Below, piece by piece: positions 49,722-57,907 of a DNA stretch of 64,000 nt. The translations under genes and the position numbers were made by a program. How positions within the stretch are numbered: position 1 is the first letter of the stretch; every line of letters starts with the position of its first letter. The notes beneath the pieces were generated by a model. That model searched no databases. It was not told the origin of the DNA and saw only the letters and a list, made by a program, of their open reading frames with translations. The DNA comes from Acidimicrobiales bacterium (GTDB taxonomy: Bacteria; Actinomycetota; Acidimicrobiia; Acidimicrobiales; SZUA-35). The stretch covers positions 62,001 to 126,000 of the forward strand of contig JANQPB010000043.1 of NCBI GenBank assembly GCA_028285495.1. Reading direction: 5' to 3'.

Positions 49722-50330
49722 GTGAAACCTCTCAAGACGCTGCTCGGGGGAGCACTGCTCGTCGAGCACCCCCGATTCGAGGACACCAGGGGTAGCTTCC
49801 GGGTGCTGTACGAGGCCGGCGGGGCCGAGTCGGCCGGGCTGCCGTCGGCGTTCGTGCAGGACAACGCCTCCTATTCGCTGACCGCTGGCACGATTCGCGG
49901 GCTCCACCTGCAGCTGCCGCCATGGGAGCAGGGCAAGCTGATCCGGGTCATGCGCGGCCGGGTGCTCGACGTGCTCGTCGACCTCCGGCCGGACTCGGAG
50001 ACCCACGGCCGGTACGAGACCGTCGAGCTGGCCGCCGCAGACGAGCGGCAGCTGTGGCTGCCGCCCGGGTTCGCCCACGGGTTCTGCACGCTCGAGCCGG
50101 AGACCGAGGTCTTCTACAAGGTCGACTCGCCGTACCGGCCGGAAGCGGAGCTCACCCTGGCGTGGAACGACCCGACGCTCGGCATCGAGTGGCCGGTGGC
50201 CCCCGATCAGGCGGTCCTCTCCGACAAGGACCGCGAGGGTCGGTCGCTGGCCGAGGTCACCGACGCCATCGCCGCCGCCACCCGGGCCATCGCAGACGAG
50301 ACCGGCCCCGAGGACCCCGGTGACCGCTGA
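49722..50330 (+). CDS. rmlC: dTDP-4-dehydrorhamnose 3,5-epimerase
   Basis: 202 residues of the RmlC cupin. Landmarks: LLVEHPRFEDTRGSFRVLYE, FVQDNASYSLTAGTIRGLHLQ with the catalytic His, GKLIRVMRGRVLDVLVDLRPDSETHGRYETVEL, QLWLPPGFAHGFCTLEPETEVFYKVDSPY with the Tyr acid, and WNDPTLGIEWPV. It inverts C3 and C5 of dTDP-4-keto-6-deoxyglucose. GTG at 49722 is preferred over 49704 because GGAGG (49706-49710) then lies upstream. First of three rml genes, overlapping rmlB by 11 bases. Confidence 0.92.
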   Translation: MKPLKTLLGGALLVEHPRFEDTRGSFRVLYEAGGAESAGLPSAFVQDNASYSLTAGTIRGLHLQLPPWEQGKLIRVMRGRVLDVLVDLRPDSETHGRYETVELAAADERQLWLPPGFAHGFCTLEPETEVFYKVDSPYRPEAELTLAWNDPTLGIEWPVAPDQAVLSDKDREGRSLAEVTDAIAAATRAIADETGPEDPGDR

Positions 50331-51408
50331 GCCACGGCGGGTGCTCGTGACCGGCGGGCTCGGCTTCATCGGCTCGGCCGTCGTCCGTCACCTGCTGACC
50401 CGCACCGACGACACGGTGGTCAACGTCGACGTCGGCACCTACGCCTCCACCGAGGGCTCGGTGGCCGAGGTGGTCGAGCGGGTCGGCGCCGGGCGCTATG
50501 CCAGGTCGGCCACCGACATCACCGACGGCCCCGAGCTGCGGGCGGTCGTGTCCGACGTCGCGCCGGACGCCGTGATCCACCTGGCGGCCGAGACGCACGT
50601 CGACCGCTCGATCGACGGGCCGAGGACCTTCGTCGACACCAACGTGATCGGCACCCTCGAGCTCCTGCAGGCGGCTCGGGCCAGCGCCGAGCGCCGAGGT
50701 GCGCTCGATCGGTTCCGGTTCCTGCACGTCTCGACCGACGAGGTCTTCGGCTCCCTCGGCTTCGACGACCCGCCGTTCGACGAAGACAGCCGCTACGACC
50801 CGCGTTCGCCCTACGCCGCCTCGAAGGCGGCGTCCGACCACCTGGTGCGGGCCTGGCACCACACCTACGGCCTGCCGGTGATCGTCACCAACTGCTCGAA
50901 CAACTACGGACCGTTCCAGTTCCCGGAGAAGATGATCCCGCTAATGATCATCAAGGCCATCGCCGGCGAGCCGCTCCCGGTCTACGGGCGAGGCGACAAC
51001 GTGCGCGACTGGCTCCACGTCGACGACCACGCAGCGGCGATCATCGCCGCCCTCGGGTCGGGGAAGCCGGGTGAGACCTACGGCATCGGGGGGCAGGCCG
51101 AGCGGACCAACCTGTCGGTCGTCGAGACGATCTGCGATCTGGTCGACGCCGAGGTGGGGCCGTTGCCCGGCGCCGGTGCGGGTGGGCGGCGGTCGTTGAT
51201 CGAGTTCGTGGCCGACCGGCCCGGTCACGACCTGCGCTACGCCGTCGACGCGGCCAAGGCGAGGCGCGAGCTGGACTGGGGTCGGGCCAACGACTTCGAC
51301 GACGGCCTGGCCGCAACCGTGCGCTGGTATCTCGACAACCGGTGGTGGTGGCAGCCCCTGGTCGACCGCTACGACGGCGCCCGCCTCGGCCAGGTCGACG
51401 AGTCGTGA
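50320..51408 (+). CDS. rmlB: dTDP-glucose 4,6-dehydratase
   Basis: 362 residues of an extended SDR. NAD site VLVTGGLGFIGSAVVRHL, LAAETHVDRSIDGP, HVSTDEVFGSLG, YAASKAASDHLVRAWHHTYGLPVIVTNCSNNYGP and FPEKMIPLMIIKAI, followed by VRDWLHVDDHAAAI, all as in RmlB. It makes dTDP-4-keto-6-deoxyglucose from dTDP-glucose, the substrate of RmlC. GTG start at 50320 lies within the end of rmlC; the end overlaps rmlA (GTGA). Confidence 0.94.
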   Translation: MTAEPRRVLVTGGLGFIGSAVVRHLLTRTDDTVVNVDVGTYASTEGSVAEVVERVGAGRYARSATDITDGPELRAVVSDVAPDAVIHLAAETHVDRSIDGPRTFVDTNVIGTLELLQAARASAERRGALDRFRFLHVSTDEVFGSLGFDDPPFDEDSRYDPRSPYAASKAASDHLVRAWHHTYGLPVIVTNCSNNYGPFQFPEKMIPLMIIKAIAGEPLPVYGRGDNVRDWLHVDDHAAAIIAALGSGKPGETYGIGGQAERTNLSVVETICDLVDAEVGPLPGAGAGGRRSLIEFVADRPGHDLRYAVDAAKARRELDWGRANDFDDGLAATVRWYLDNRWWWQPLVDRYDGARLGQVDES

Positions 51409-52337
51409 GCGCCGCAGGCGCTCACGGCCGAGGCCCGGCCGACCCGCTGAATCCGCGTGGTCGCCGAGGCATCGTCCTCGCCGGCGGCACCGGCTCCCGG
51501 CTCCACCCGGTGACCCTGCCGGTCTCGAAGCAGCTGCTGCCGGTCTACGACAAGCCGATGATCTACTACCCGATCTCCACGCTGATGCTGGCCGGGCTGA
51601 CCGAGATCCTGATCATCACCACTCCGACCGACCAGGCGGCGTTCCAGCGGCTGCTCGGCGACGGCTCACAATGGGGGCTGCGGTTCACGTTCGCCACCCA
51701 GGCCGAGCCGAACGGCCTGGCCGAGGCCTTCCTGATCGGGCGGGAGTTCCTCGACGGCGGACCCTCGTGCCTGATCCTGGGCGACAACATCTTCTACGGC
51801 AGCGGGTTCAGCACCCAGCTGCAGGAGGTGTCCGACCAGGACGACGGGGCCACGGTGTTCGCCCATCGGGTCACCGACCCCGAGCGCTACGGCGTGCTCG
51901 AGTTCGACGATGGCGGACGGCCGGTCGGGATCGAGGAGAAGCCGGAGAAGCCCCGTTCCCCGTGGGCGGTGACCGGGCTCTACTTCTACGACGCCGACGT
52001 GGTCGACGTGGCCGCCCGGATCACGCCGTCGGCCAGGGGCGAGCTGGAGATCACGGCGGTCAACCAGCACTACCTCGAACAGGGCCGCCTCGACGTGGCC
52101 AAGCTCAGCCGCGGCTTCGCCTGGCTCGACACCGGCACGTTCCACTCGATGGTCGAGGCGAGCGAGTTCGTCCGGGTCATCGAGCAGCGCCAGCAACGCA
52201 AGATCGCCAGCCCCGAGGAGATCGCCTGGTCGCTCGGCCGGATCGACGACGAGCAGCTGCTGGCCCTGGCCCGACCACTCACCAAGAGCGGGTACGGCGA
52301 GTACCTGATCAACCTGGTGACGTCGGGCGAGCGCTGA
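51405..52337 (+). CDS. rmlA: Glucose-1-phosphate thymidylyltransferase
   Basis: 310 residues. The nucleotidyltransferase signature is RGIVLAGGTGSRLHPVTLPV, SKQLLPVYDKPMIYYPISTLMLAGL, followed by CLILGDNIFYGSGF and GFAWLDTGTFHSMVEA. It forms dTDP-glucose, the first step to dTDP-rhamnose. The GTG at 51405 overlaps rmlB and gives about 20 extra residues before RGIVLAGG. RmlD is not present in the window, so the last reduction is encoded elsewhere. Confidence 0.93.
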   Translation: MSAAGAHGRGPADPLNPRGRRGIVLAGGTGSRLHPVTLPVSKQLLPVYDKPMIYYPISTLMLAGLTEILIITTPTDQAAFQRLLGDGSQWGLRFTFATQAEPNGLAEAFLIGREFLDGGPSCLILGDNIFYGSGFSTQLQEVSDQDDGATVFAHRVTDPERYGVLEFDDGGRPVGIEEKPEKPRSPWAVTGLYFYDADVVDVAARITPSARGELEITAVNQHYLEQGRLDVAKLSRGFAWLDTGTFHSMVEASEFVRVIEQRQQRKIASPEEIAWSLGRIDDEQLLALARPLTKSGYGEYLINLVTSGER

Positions 52338-52420
52338 GCCCGAGGGCGGGTCGGGCCCGGGCCCGGTGCGTCGGTCGATGACCGGCCGGCGCGCTCTCGA
52401 CCGGCAGCGGGGCCGCCAAC

Positions 52421-52426
52421 TACGTT
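52421..52426 (+). promoter_or_regulatory. -10 box TACGTT before the SDR-FadD pair
   Basis: TACGTT lies 27 bases before the ATG at 52454, which has GGGGAGGG upstream. It argues against the GTG at 52427 as start. Confidence 0.4.
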
Positions 52427-52453
52427 GTGGCGACGACCGCACCGGGGAGGGCG

Positions 52454-53278
52454 ATGGCCGAGATGGAGACGACATCGGAGGACCGATCGGCCGACCGGCC
52501 ACCTCCGGCCGACAACCGTGGTCGGGTGGCGGTGGTGACCGGCGCCGGCTCGGGGATCGGTCGGGCCACGACCGAGCGACTGGCCCGCGAGGGGGCGACG
52601 GTGGTCGCCGTCGACCTGACCGAGGCGTCGCTGGCCTGGACCGCCGGCCGCGATCGGGTGATCCCGCTACCGGGCAGCGTGACCGACGAGGCAACGAACG
52701 AGGCGATGGTCGCCACCGCCGTCGAGGCCGGCGGCCGGCTCGACGCCGTCGTGCTCAACGCCGGGGTGGCGGCCCAGGGCGACATCCAGCGGGGCTCGAT
52801 GGACGACTTCGATCGGATGCTGGCCGTCAATGTCCGGGCGGTCGCCGTCGGATGCAAGGCCGCCGTGCCGGCGATGGGGGAGGGCGGCTCGATCGTCGTC
52901 ACCGGATCGGTGTCCGGCCTGCTCGGCGACTCGGGACTGTTCGCCTACAACGCCTCGAAGGGCGCAGTGGTCAACATGGCCCGCTCGATCGCCCTCGACC
53001 TGGCCCACCTGGGGATCCGGGTCAACGCCGTGTGCCCCGGTCCGATCCGCACCGGGATGACCACGAGTCTCGACTCGCATCCGATCGGCGAGGTGATGGC
53101 CGCCCGCGTCCCACTCGGGCGGTTCGGGCAGCCGGACGAGGTGGCGGCGGCGATCTGCTTCCTGACGTCGCCGGCGTCGTCGTTCGTCAGCGGGGTGGCG
53201 CTCCCGGTCGACGGTGGTGTCACCGCCGGGACCGGACAGTGGCCGACCTATGGGGCCCGCCGGGCCGGCTTCGCCTGA
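52454..53278 (+). CDS. Short-chain dehydrogenase/reductase
   Basis: 274 residues. VAVVTGAGSGIGRATTERLA is the NAD(P) site, with LNAGVAA, VVTGSVSGLLG and YNASKGAVVNMARSIALDLAHLGIRVNAVCPGPIRTGM; the C-terminus (LTSPASSFVSGVALPVDGG) is classical. The acidic residue after strand two (VVAVDL) favours NAD(H). Twelve bases separate it from the FadD3-like ligase gene, so they are probably an operon acting on the same carboxylic acid or steroid-like substrate. Confidence 0.88.
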   Translation: MAEMETTSEDRSADRPPPADNRGRVAVVTGAGSGIGRATTERLAREGATVVAVDLTEASLAWTAGRDRVIPLPGSVTDEATNEAMVATAVEAGGRLDAVVLNAGVAAQGDIQRGSMDDFDRMLAVNVRAVAVGCKAAVPAMGEGGSIVVTGSVSGLLGDSGLFAYNASKGAVVNMARSIALDLAHLGIRVNAVCPGPIRTGMTTSLDSHPIGEVMAARVPLGRFGQPDEVAAAICFLTSPASSFVSGVALPVDGGVTAGTGQWPTYGARRAGFA

Positions 53279-53290
53279 TCGGCGGTTCGG

Positions 53291-54952
53291 ATGCCGCAAC
53301 CGGCCGAGCTCGACTTCGAGGCGACCACGATCCCGCAACTCGTCCGCTGGGGGGTCGAGACCTGGGCCGATCTCCCCGCCATCCGGGACACCACGGGCGA
53401 GGAGGCCGGCGAGCCGACCGTCACCCTGACCTACGCGGCGCTCGGCGAGCGGATCGACCGGGCGGCCAGGGCGCTGGTGGCCGCCGGGATCTCCCCCGGC
53501 GACACGGTCGCGGTCTGGGCCCCGAACGGGTGGCCGTGGGTGGTGGCCGGGTTGGCCGCCTGCCGGGCCGGTGCTCGGCTCGTGCCGGTCAACACCCGGT
53601 TCAAGGGCGGCGAGGCCGCCTACGTGCTGCGGACCGCTCGGGTCCGGGTGCTGTTCCTCGTCGACGGATTCCTCGACACCGACTACTCGGGCTCGCTCGC
53701 CGGCCACGACCTGCCCGACCTCGAGCGGATCGTGGCGTTGGCCGGGCCGGCGTCGGACGGCGTCACCGAGTCGCTCGACGACTTCCTGGCCCTCGGTGAC
53801 GGCGGCGGCGACGTGGCCGAGCGGGATCGGCTCCGGGACGAGGTCGAACGCCGCAGCGACGCCACCACGCCGGATGACGTCAGCCTCATCATGTTCACGT
53901 CCGGCACCACCGGTCGTCCGAAGGGAGTCCTGGTGCGGGGCGGGGCCGTGATCCGGGCGTTCCACGGGTACGGCCGGGCGCTCGGCGTCCGACCCGGCGA
54001 CCCGTACCTGCTGGTCAACCCGTACTTCCACGCCTTCGGGCTCAACTCGGGCATCCTCGTCTGCTTCCAGTTCGGGGCCTGCAACCTCCCGGTCGCCGTC
54101 CACCGTCCCGAGCGGGTGCTGCGGCTGATCGAGCGGGAGCGGGTGGCGGTCTACCCCGGACCGCCGGCGCTGTTCCAGAGCCTGCTCAACCATCCCCGCC
54201 TCGGCGAGTACGACCTGTCGTCGCTGCGGTCGTGTGTGACCGGGGCGGCGACGATTCCCGTCGAGCTGGTGGTGGCGATGCAGCAGGATCTCGGCTTCGA
54301 CGTGGTGCTGACCGCCTACGGGATGACCGAGACGTCCGGCCTGGCCACCCACACCCTCCCGGACGATCCGGCGGAGGTGGCGGCCTCGACCTCGGGTCGG
54401 GCGCTCGACGATGTCGAGCTCCGGATCGTCGACGACGACGGCAACGATGTCGCCACCGGCGCCGAGGGGGAGCTGCTCGTACGGGGCTACCAGGTGACCC
54501 CCGGCTACCTCGACGAGCCCGAGAAGACGGCCGAGACGATCGATGCCGACGGCTGGCTCCACACCGGCGACATCGCCGTCATGAACGCCGACGGCTACAT
54601 CGACATCACCGACCGCAAGAAGGACATGTTCATCATGGGTGGGTTCAACGCCTACCCGGCCGAGATCGAGCGGGTGCTGGTCGAGCACCCGTCGGTCGGG
54701 ATGGTGGCCGTCGTCGGTGTGCCCGATCGGGCGATGGGCGAGGTCGGTGCGGCGTTCGTGGTGCCGAGCCCGTCCGGTCGACCCGAGCCGGAGGAGTTGA
54801 TCGCCTGGTCTCGTGAGCGGATGGCGAACTACAAGGTCCCCCGCTTCGTGTGGCTGGTCGACGAGCTGCCGCTGAACCCGTCGAACAAGGTGTTGAAGCC
54901 GGTGCTGCGGGAGCGGGCGGCGCAGATACTGGCCGCTGAAGCCATGCCCTGA
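53291..54952 (+). CDS. Acyl-CoA synthetase (FadD3-like)
   Basis: 553 residues of the ANL superfamily. P-loop-like motif MFTSGTTGRPKGVLVR (near residue 200), motif YGMTETSG (near residue 348), GWLHTGDIAVMNADGYIDITDRKKDMFIMGGFNAYPAEIE, and the catalytic Lys region PSNKVLKPVLRE at the end. The sequence opening FEATTIPQLVRWGVETWADLPAI and overall layout resemble FadD3, which activates the HIP intermediate of sterol ring degradation. Identity of the acid is not certain. It follows the SDR gene by 12 bases. Confidence 0.88.
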   Translation: MPQPAELDFEATTIPQLVRWGVETWADLPAIRDTTGEEAGEPTVTLTYAALGERIDRAARALVAAGISPGDTVAVWAPNGWPWVVAGLAACRAGARLVPVNTRFKGGEAAYVLRTARVRVLFLVDGFLDTDYSGSLAGHDLPDLERIVALAGPASDGVTESLDDFLALGDGGGDVAERDRLRDEVERRSDATTPDDVSLIMFTSGTTGRPKGVLVRGGAVIRAFHGYGRALGVRPGDPYLLVNPYFHAFGLNSGILVCFQFGACNLPVAVHRPERVLRLIERERVAVYPGPPALFQSLLNHPRLGEYDLSSLRSCVTGAATIPVELVVAMQQDLGFDVVLTAYGMTETSGLATHTLPDDPAEVAASTSGRALDDVELRIVDDDGNDVATGAEGELLVRGYQVTPGYLDEPEKTAETIDADGWLHTGDIAVMNADGYIDITDRKKDMFIMGGFNAYPAEIERVLVEHPSVGMVAVVGVPDRAMGEVGAAFVVPSPSGRPEPEELIAWSRERMANYKVPRFVWLVDELPLNPSNKVLKPVLRERAAQILAAEAMP

Positions 54953-54976
54953 GCCGCTAACCTGGCATGGCCGTAC

Positions 54977-55053
54977 GGCGACGTAGCTCAGTTGGTGAGA
55001 GTGCTCGACTCATAATCGAGAGGTCGTGGGTTCGAGTCCCACCGTCGCTACCA
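54977..55053 (+). tRNA. tRNA-Met (anticodon CAT), elongator type
   Basis: A full cloverleaf folds: acceptor GGCGACG pairs with CGTCGCT (one G-U), D arm with GCTC, anticodon stem CTCGA/TCGAG around loop CTCATAA (anticodon CAT), T arm GTGGG/CCCAC with TTCGAGT loop, discriminator A and encoded CCA. The first base pair and anticodon stem lack the initiator features (1-72 mismatch, three G-C pairs), so this is elongator Met; an Ile2 tRNA with lysidine cannot be excluded by eye. Confidence 0.93.
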
Positions 55054-55151
55054 GGGGAAACACCGTCACCGGCCGCCGAATCGGCGATGGGCTGGGTGCG
55101 GGCGCACGGTGCCGAGAGTGCGCGTTCGCTCCCGACATGGATGGCAGCGGC

Positions 55152-55544
55152 TCAGCGGCTGTTCGGGTACTGGGCGAGCGTGTAGACGTTGCCCGAAGGG
55201 TCGGCGATGTGTGCCAGGACACCGCCCCACGGCATGCGTTCCGGAGGGTTGACGATCGTCACGTTGGCGGCTTCGAGTTCGTCGACGGTGGCGTCGATGT
55301 CGTCGACGTGCCAGGAGATGCCGGTGAAGCGCTGGTGGAGTGGCTCGCTGTCGGCGTCGGTCGGTGCGCGTCGCTCGACGACGAGGTCGGCGCCGCCGGC
55401 GTCGTAGACGAGCCAGTCGGTGTCCACGACCATCTCGGGGAATCCGAGTGCGTCACGGAAGAACGAACGGGCTTCGTCGAGGTCGTCGACGAAGATGCGT
55501 ATCCCTGCCAGCGGGCCGATCCGGCGATTGGGAGTGGTGGACAT
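55152..55544 (-). CDS. VOC (glyoxalase/bleomycin-resistance-like) family protein
   Basis: 130 residues from the ATG at 55544. One vicinal-oxygen-chelate unit pair: GIRIFVDDLDEARSFFRDALGFPEMVVDTDWLVYDAGGADLVVE, then GISWHVDDIDATVDELEAANVTIV and GVLAHIADPSGNVYTLAQ. Metal ligands may be His in ISWHVDD and the following His/Asp; the terminal Glu of glyoxalases is replaced by Tyr-Thr, so it may be a binding protein. GAGGAGCG lies upstream. Farther upstream in-frame starts would add a low-complexity sequence. First protein gene to the right of the tRNA. Confidence 0.82.
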   Translation of the reverse strand: MSTTPNRRIGPLAGIRIFVDDLDEARSFFRDALGFPEMVVDTDWLVYDAGGADLVVERRAPTDADSEPLHQRFTGISWHVDDIDATVDELEAANVTIVNPPERMPWGGVLAHIADPSGNVYTLAQYPNSR

Positions 55545-56045
55545 GGTGAGGCGCTCCTCGGAGATGGTGGTGAAGTCGTTGGCTGATCGGGCGGCGGCGT
55601 CTGCAGCCCCCGCCAGCTGCCGAGATTGCGTGGTGGCGAAGGCGATCCGACAGTTCTCACGCCACCCGTCGTCCTCGGTCCTGGCCACGCTGAAGCTCAA
55701 CAGGGCCAGTCGGGCGGCGCAAGCCCAACCACCGGCGACTTCCCGATGGTCCGCACGTCAGCCGACCTCGGTCACCTTCGGTCACCTTCGGTCACCTTCG
55801 GTCACCTTCGGTCACCTTCGGTGGCCTCGTCGCGGCAGGCGACGGATCGACGAGTGCGGCAGTGGCGCCCCGGCGTCGCGGTCCTCCGGCGTCTCAGCTG
55901 AGGATTCTCGAGCGGCTCGTCGAGCCGCCGCCGTTGTCCTCGACGATGTCGCGACCTCGATCGAGATTGCGGGCTCTGCAGCGATTGCCGCGGTGACGGG
56001 CAGCCGGGGGTCAGCGCCGAACCGGTGACGGTTGCTCGTCGGCGG
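55545..56045. other. 501-bp region without a convincing gene
   Basis: Between the VOC gene and the membrane partner of the ECF sigma gene, both on the minus strand. It holds five perfect 10-bp repeats (55771-55820) and otherwise no supported reading frame, RNA gene or clear promoter. Confidence 0.6.
55771..55820. repeat. Five perfect 10-bp direct repeats
   Basis: GTCACCTTCG five times without change, with a degraded half unit before it. The period of 10 is close to one helical turn, so all copies lie on the same face of the DNA, as in iterated protein-binding sites. The unit resembles half of a streptomycete PHO box (GKTCAYYY), but that has a period of 11. Confidence 0.9.
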
Positions 56046-57134
56046 CTAGTGCTGGACGAAGACGGCTTCGATCCGGCTGACGTGGGTGGCCATGCAGCCC
56101 ATGATGCTGGCGTTGATCGGTTCGAGCAGCTCGTTGGCTGCTTCGTCGTCAGGCTCACCGTCGGGAGACTCGATGCTCACGATCGGCGAAACCACCCGAT
56201 AGGTGCGTGTGGCGTCGTCGACGTCGATGGTGAGGTGGTAGCCGTCGGCGGCGACGCATGCCTGCCAGGCGTCGAGAGCGGACACGAGCTCGGGCCAGGT
56301 CACAACCCCGTCTGCCAGGATCGCCCGCTCGAGATCGGTTCCGTCGGTGGTGACCGCCGCGGCGATCGCAGCGGGATCCGGCAAGGCCGGTGCGAGCTCG
56401 CCGGCGAGCCCTTCGACACGGAGGTTGCCTGCTGCATCGTGGACTCGGATCGATGCGGTGGCAGCGTCGTCGGTTGGCCACCACCCGACCCAGACGTCAC
56501 CGCTGGAGGATGCCTCGACGACGTCATCGACGGTCACGATGTCGATCGAGTCGTCCCCGTTGCCACGGACACCCCAGATCAGGCTGGCGGCGGGGTCTCC
56601 CCGCCAGCCGAGGCTGATCACCGTCACTGGCGCTCCGGCGCTCGTCGCCGCGCGTGCGACCGCGAGGTCGTTGCCGAGGTTCGAGGTCGTTGCTGCGAGC
56701 CGGAGCTCGCCTCCTGGGTCGCGCTGGGCGTGACAGGTGACCCAGCCGGTGTCATCGCCGTAGATCGCGACGGCCCCCGACCCCCGCACATCGAAGATCA
56801 GCGGCTCCATCTCGGCGACGCTCGTCGCATCGCGACAGAACGAATCGATCGCCGCCACCTCGGCTGCTGGCACCGGCGCAGCGAGTGGTGTCCACCCGGC
56901 CCATGCCGACGACGACGACCCAGGCCACGATGCCACCACGATGCCGGTCACAACGACGGCGACAGCGGCGGCTGCACCGATCACCAGACGATGCGACCGT
57001 CTCGCTCCAGTGTCGGGCCGTGTCGCGATCGGTTCGGCCGGATGGTGCCCGGGCCCACCGGTCAGGTGATGGTCGACGGCGTCGTCGATCATGTCGCCAT
57101 AGGTGGCGAGCTGGTCTTCCAGGGACATCGTCAT
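56046..57134 (-). CDS. Single-span membrane protein, probable anti-sigma partner
   Basis: 362 residues. The N-terminal 50 residues are cytoplasmic (LEDQLATYGDMIDDAVDHHL) and without the zinc-binding HxxxCxxC of common anti-sigma factors. One transmembrane helix (about residues 55-75, RLVIGAAAAVAVVVTGIVVASW) leads to a 280-residue outer domain with an alpha/beta character and three Cys (FCRDAT, VTCHAQ, QACVAA). The ATG at 57134 overlaps the stop of the ECF sigma gene (ATGA). Position and topology suggest it holds the sigma factor at the membrane; no family was recognised. CDS choice MTMSLEDQ over MSLEDQ is set by the overlap. Confidence 0.65.
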   Translation of the reverse strand: MTMSLEDQLATYGDMIDDAVDHHLTGGPGHHPAEPIATRPDTGARRSHRLVIGAAAAVAVVVTGIVVASWPGSSSSAWAGWTPLAAPVPAAEVAAIDSFCRDATSVAEMEPLIFDVRGSGAVAIYGDDTGWVTCHAQRDPGGELRLAATTSNLGNDLAVARAATSAGAPVTVISLGWRGDPAASLIWGVRGNGDDSIDIVTVDDVVEASSSGDVWVGWWPTDDAATASIRVHDAAGNLRVEGLAGELAPALPDPAAIAAAVTTDGTDLERAILADGVVTWPELVSALDAWQACVAADGYHLTIDVDDATRTYRVVSPIVSIESPDGEPDDEAANELLEPINASIMGCMATHVSRIEAVFVQH

Positions 57135-57646
57135 GACATGACTCCCAATGAACGGCGAAGCTTGACCATGCCTCGCGAGACGTAGTTGTTGACCGTGGTG
57201 ACCTCGACCTCGAGCAGCTCGGCGACCTCGGCATAGGACCAGCCGTGGCAGTGCACCAACACCACAGCCGTCCGCTCCTCGACCCCCAATCCAGCGAGTG
57301 CGCCTGGGAGGCCCGGCTCGACATGGGGCGCATGATCCTGATCCACCGGCGGCAATTCGACCGGGTGGCGCTCCCAACGCAGGTACCGGCGCGCAGCGGT
57401 CTGGCCGACCCGGAACAGATAGCCGAGCGGACTCGACATCGCTCGCAGTTCAGCGGCGTGCTCTGACGCCCAGGCCACCGCGTCGGCGTGCGCCTCGCAT
57501 CCGGTCTGGACCCCGAATCGGGCAACCAGACCGCGACGCAGCCGATCCCCCGAATCACCGAGGAACGCCTCCAGCCACGACGCTGCGCCCAATTCGACGC
57601 ATTCCGCATCGGCGAATCGACTGCTCACACCTACAAGAAGCGCCAT
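57131..57646 (-). CDS. ECF sigma factor (SigE-like)
   Basis: 171 residues from the ATG at 57646. Region 2 is divergent (FGVQTGCEAHADAVAWASEHAAELR and SPLGYLFRVGQTAARRYLRW as the helices before the linker). Region 4 is clear: LGVEERTAVVLVHCHGWSYAEVAELLEVEVTTVNNYVSRGMVKLRRSLG. The promoter-recognition helix therefore looks intact, and the missing start of region 2 may reduce core binding or reflect an unusual subgroup. GGAAG lies seven bases upstream. It is coupled to the membrane protein gene by a four-base overlap. 57647-57907 before it is intergenic, AT-richer than the rest. Confidence 0.75.
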   Translation of the reverse strand: MALLVGVSSRFADAECVELGAASWLEAFLGDSGDRLRRGLVARFGVQTGCEAHADAVAWASEHAAELRAMSSPLGYLFRVGQTAARRYLRWERHPVELPPVDQDHAPHVEPGLPGALAGLGVEERTAVVLVHCHGWSYAEVAELLEVEVTTVNNYVSRGMVKLRRSLGVMS

Positions 57647-57907
57647 ACCACAACTTCCATTCACGATTTCTCGGCACCGCCGAGCCGCTCGATCTGCGGT
57701 CGGCCCTCGACGGCCCACCACCGGTCCAGGGTCACCGGCCCGCCGATGCCCGCGCCAGCCCGACCCCCCGCAGCGACGTCCGTGTCGAGGACGGGCGCTC
57801 TGGTCGTCTGGACCGCTCGTCATCGCCGCTGGGAAACGGCGATCGGGGTTCTGGCCGAGCCACCCGGAGCGTTCCGGACCGCTCCGGTCAGGCCGTACCC
57901 GAGTGGT

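Noticed and set aside
54977..55053. Initiator tRNA-fMet
   Set aside because: Pair 1-72 is G-U rather than a C-A mismatch, and the three G-C pairs of the initiator anticodon stem are absent.
55545..55700. A 52-residue N-terminal extension of the VOC protein
   Set aside because: The added sequence has no domain, and GAGGAGCG directly before the ATG at 55544 supports the shorter form.
55771..55820. CRISPR array
   Set aside because: Units are 10 bp and directly adjacent, with no spacers and no cas genes.
55771..55820. A streptomycete-type PHO box
   Set aside because: The core GGTCACC fits, but the period is 10 rather than 11 and no phosphate gene is adjacent; kept only as a comparison.
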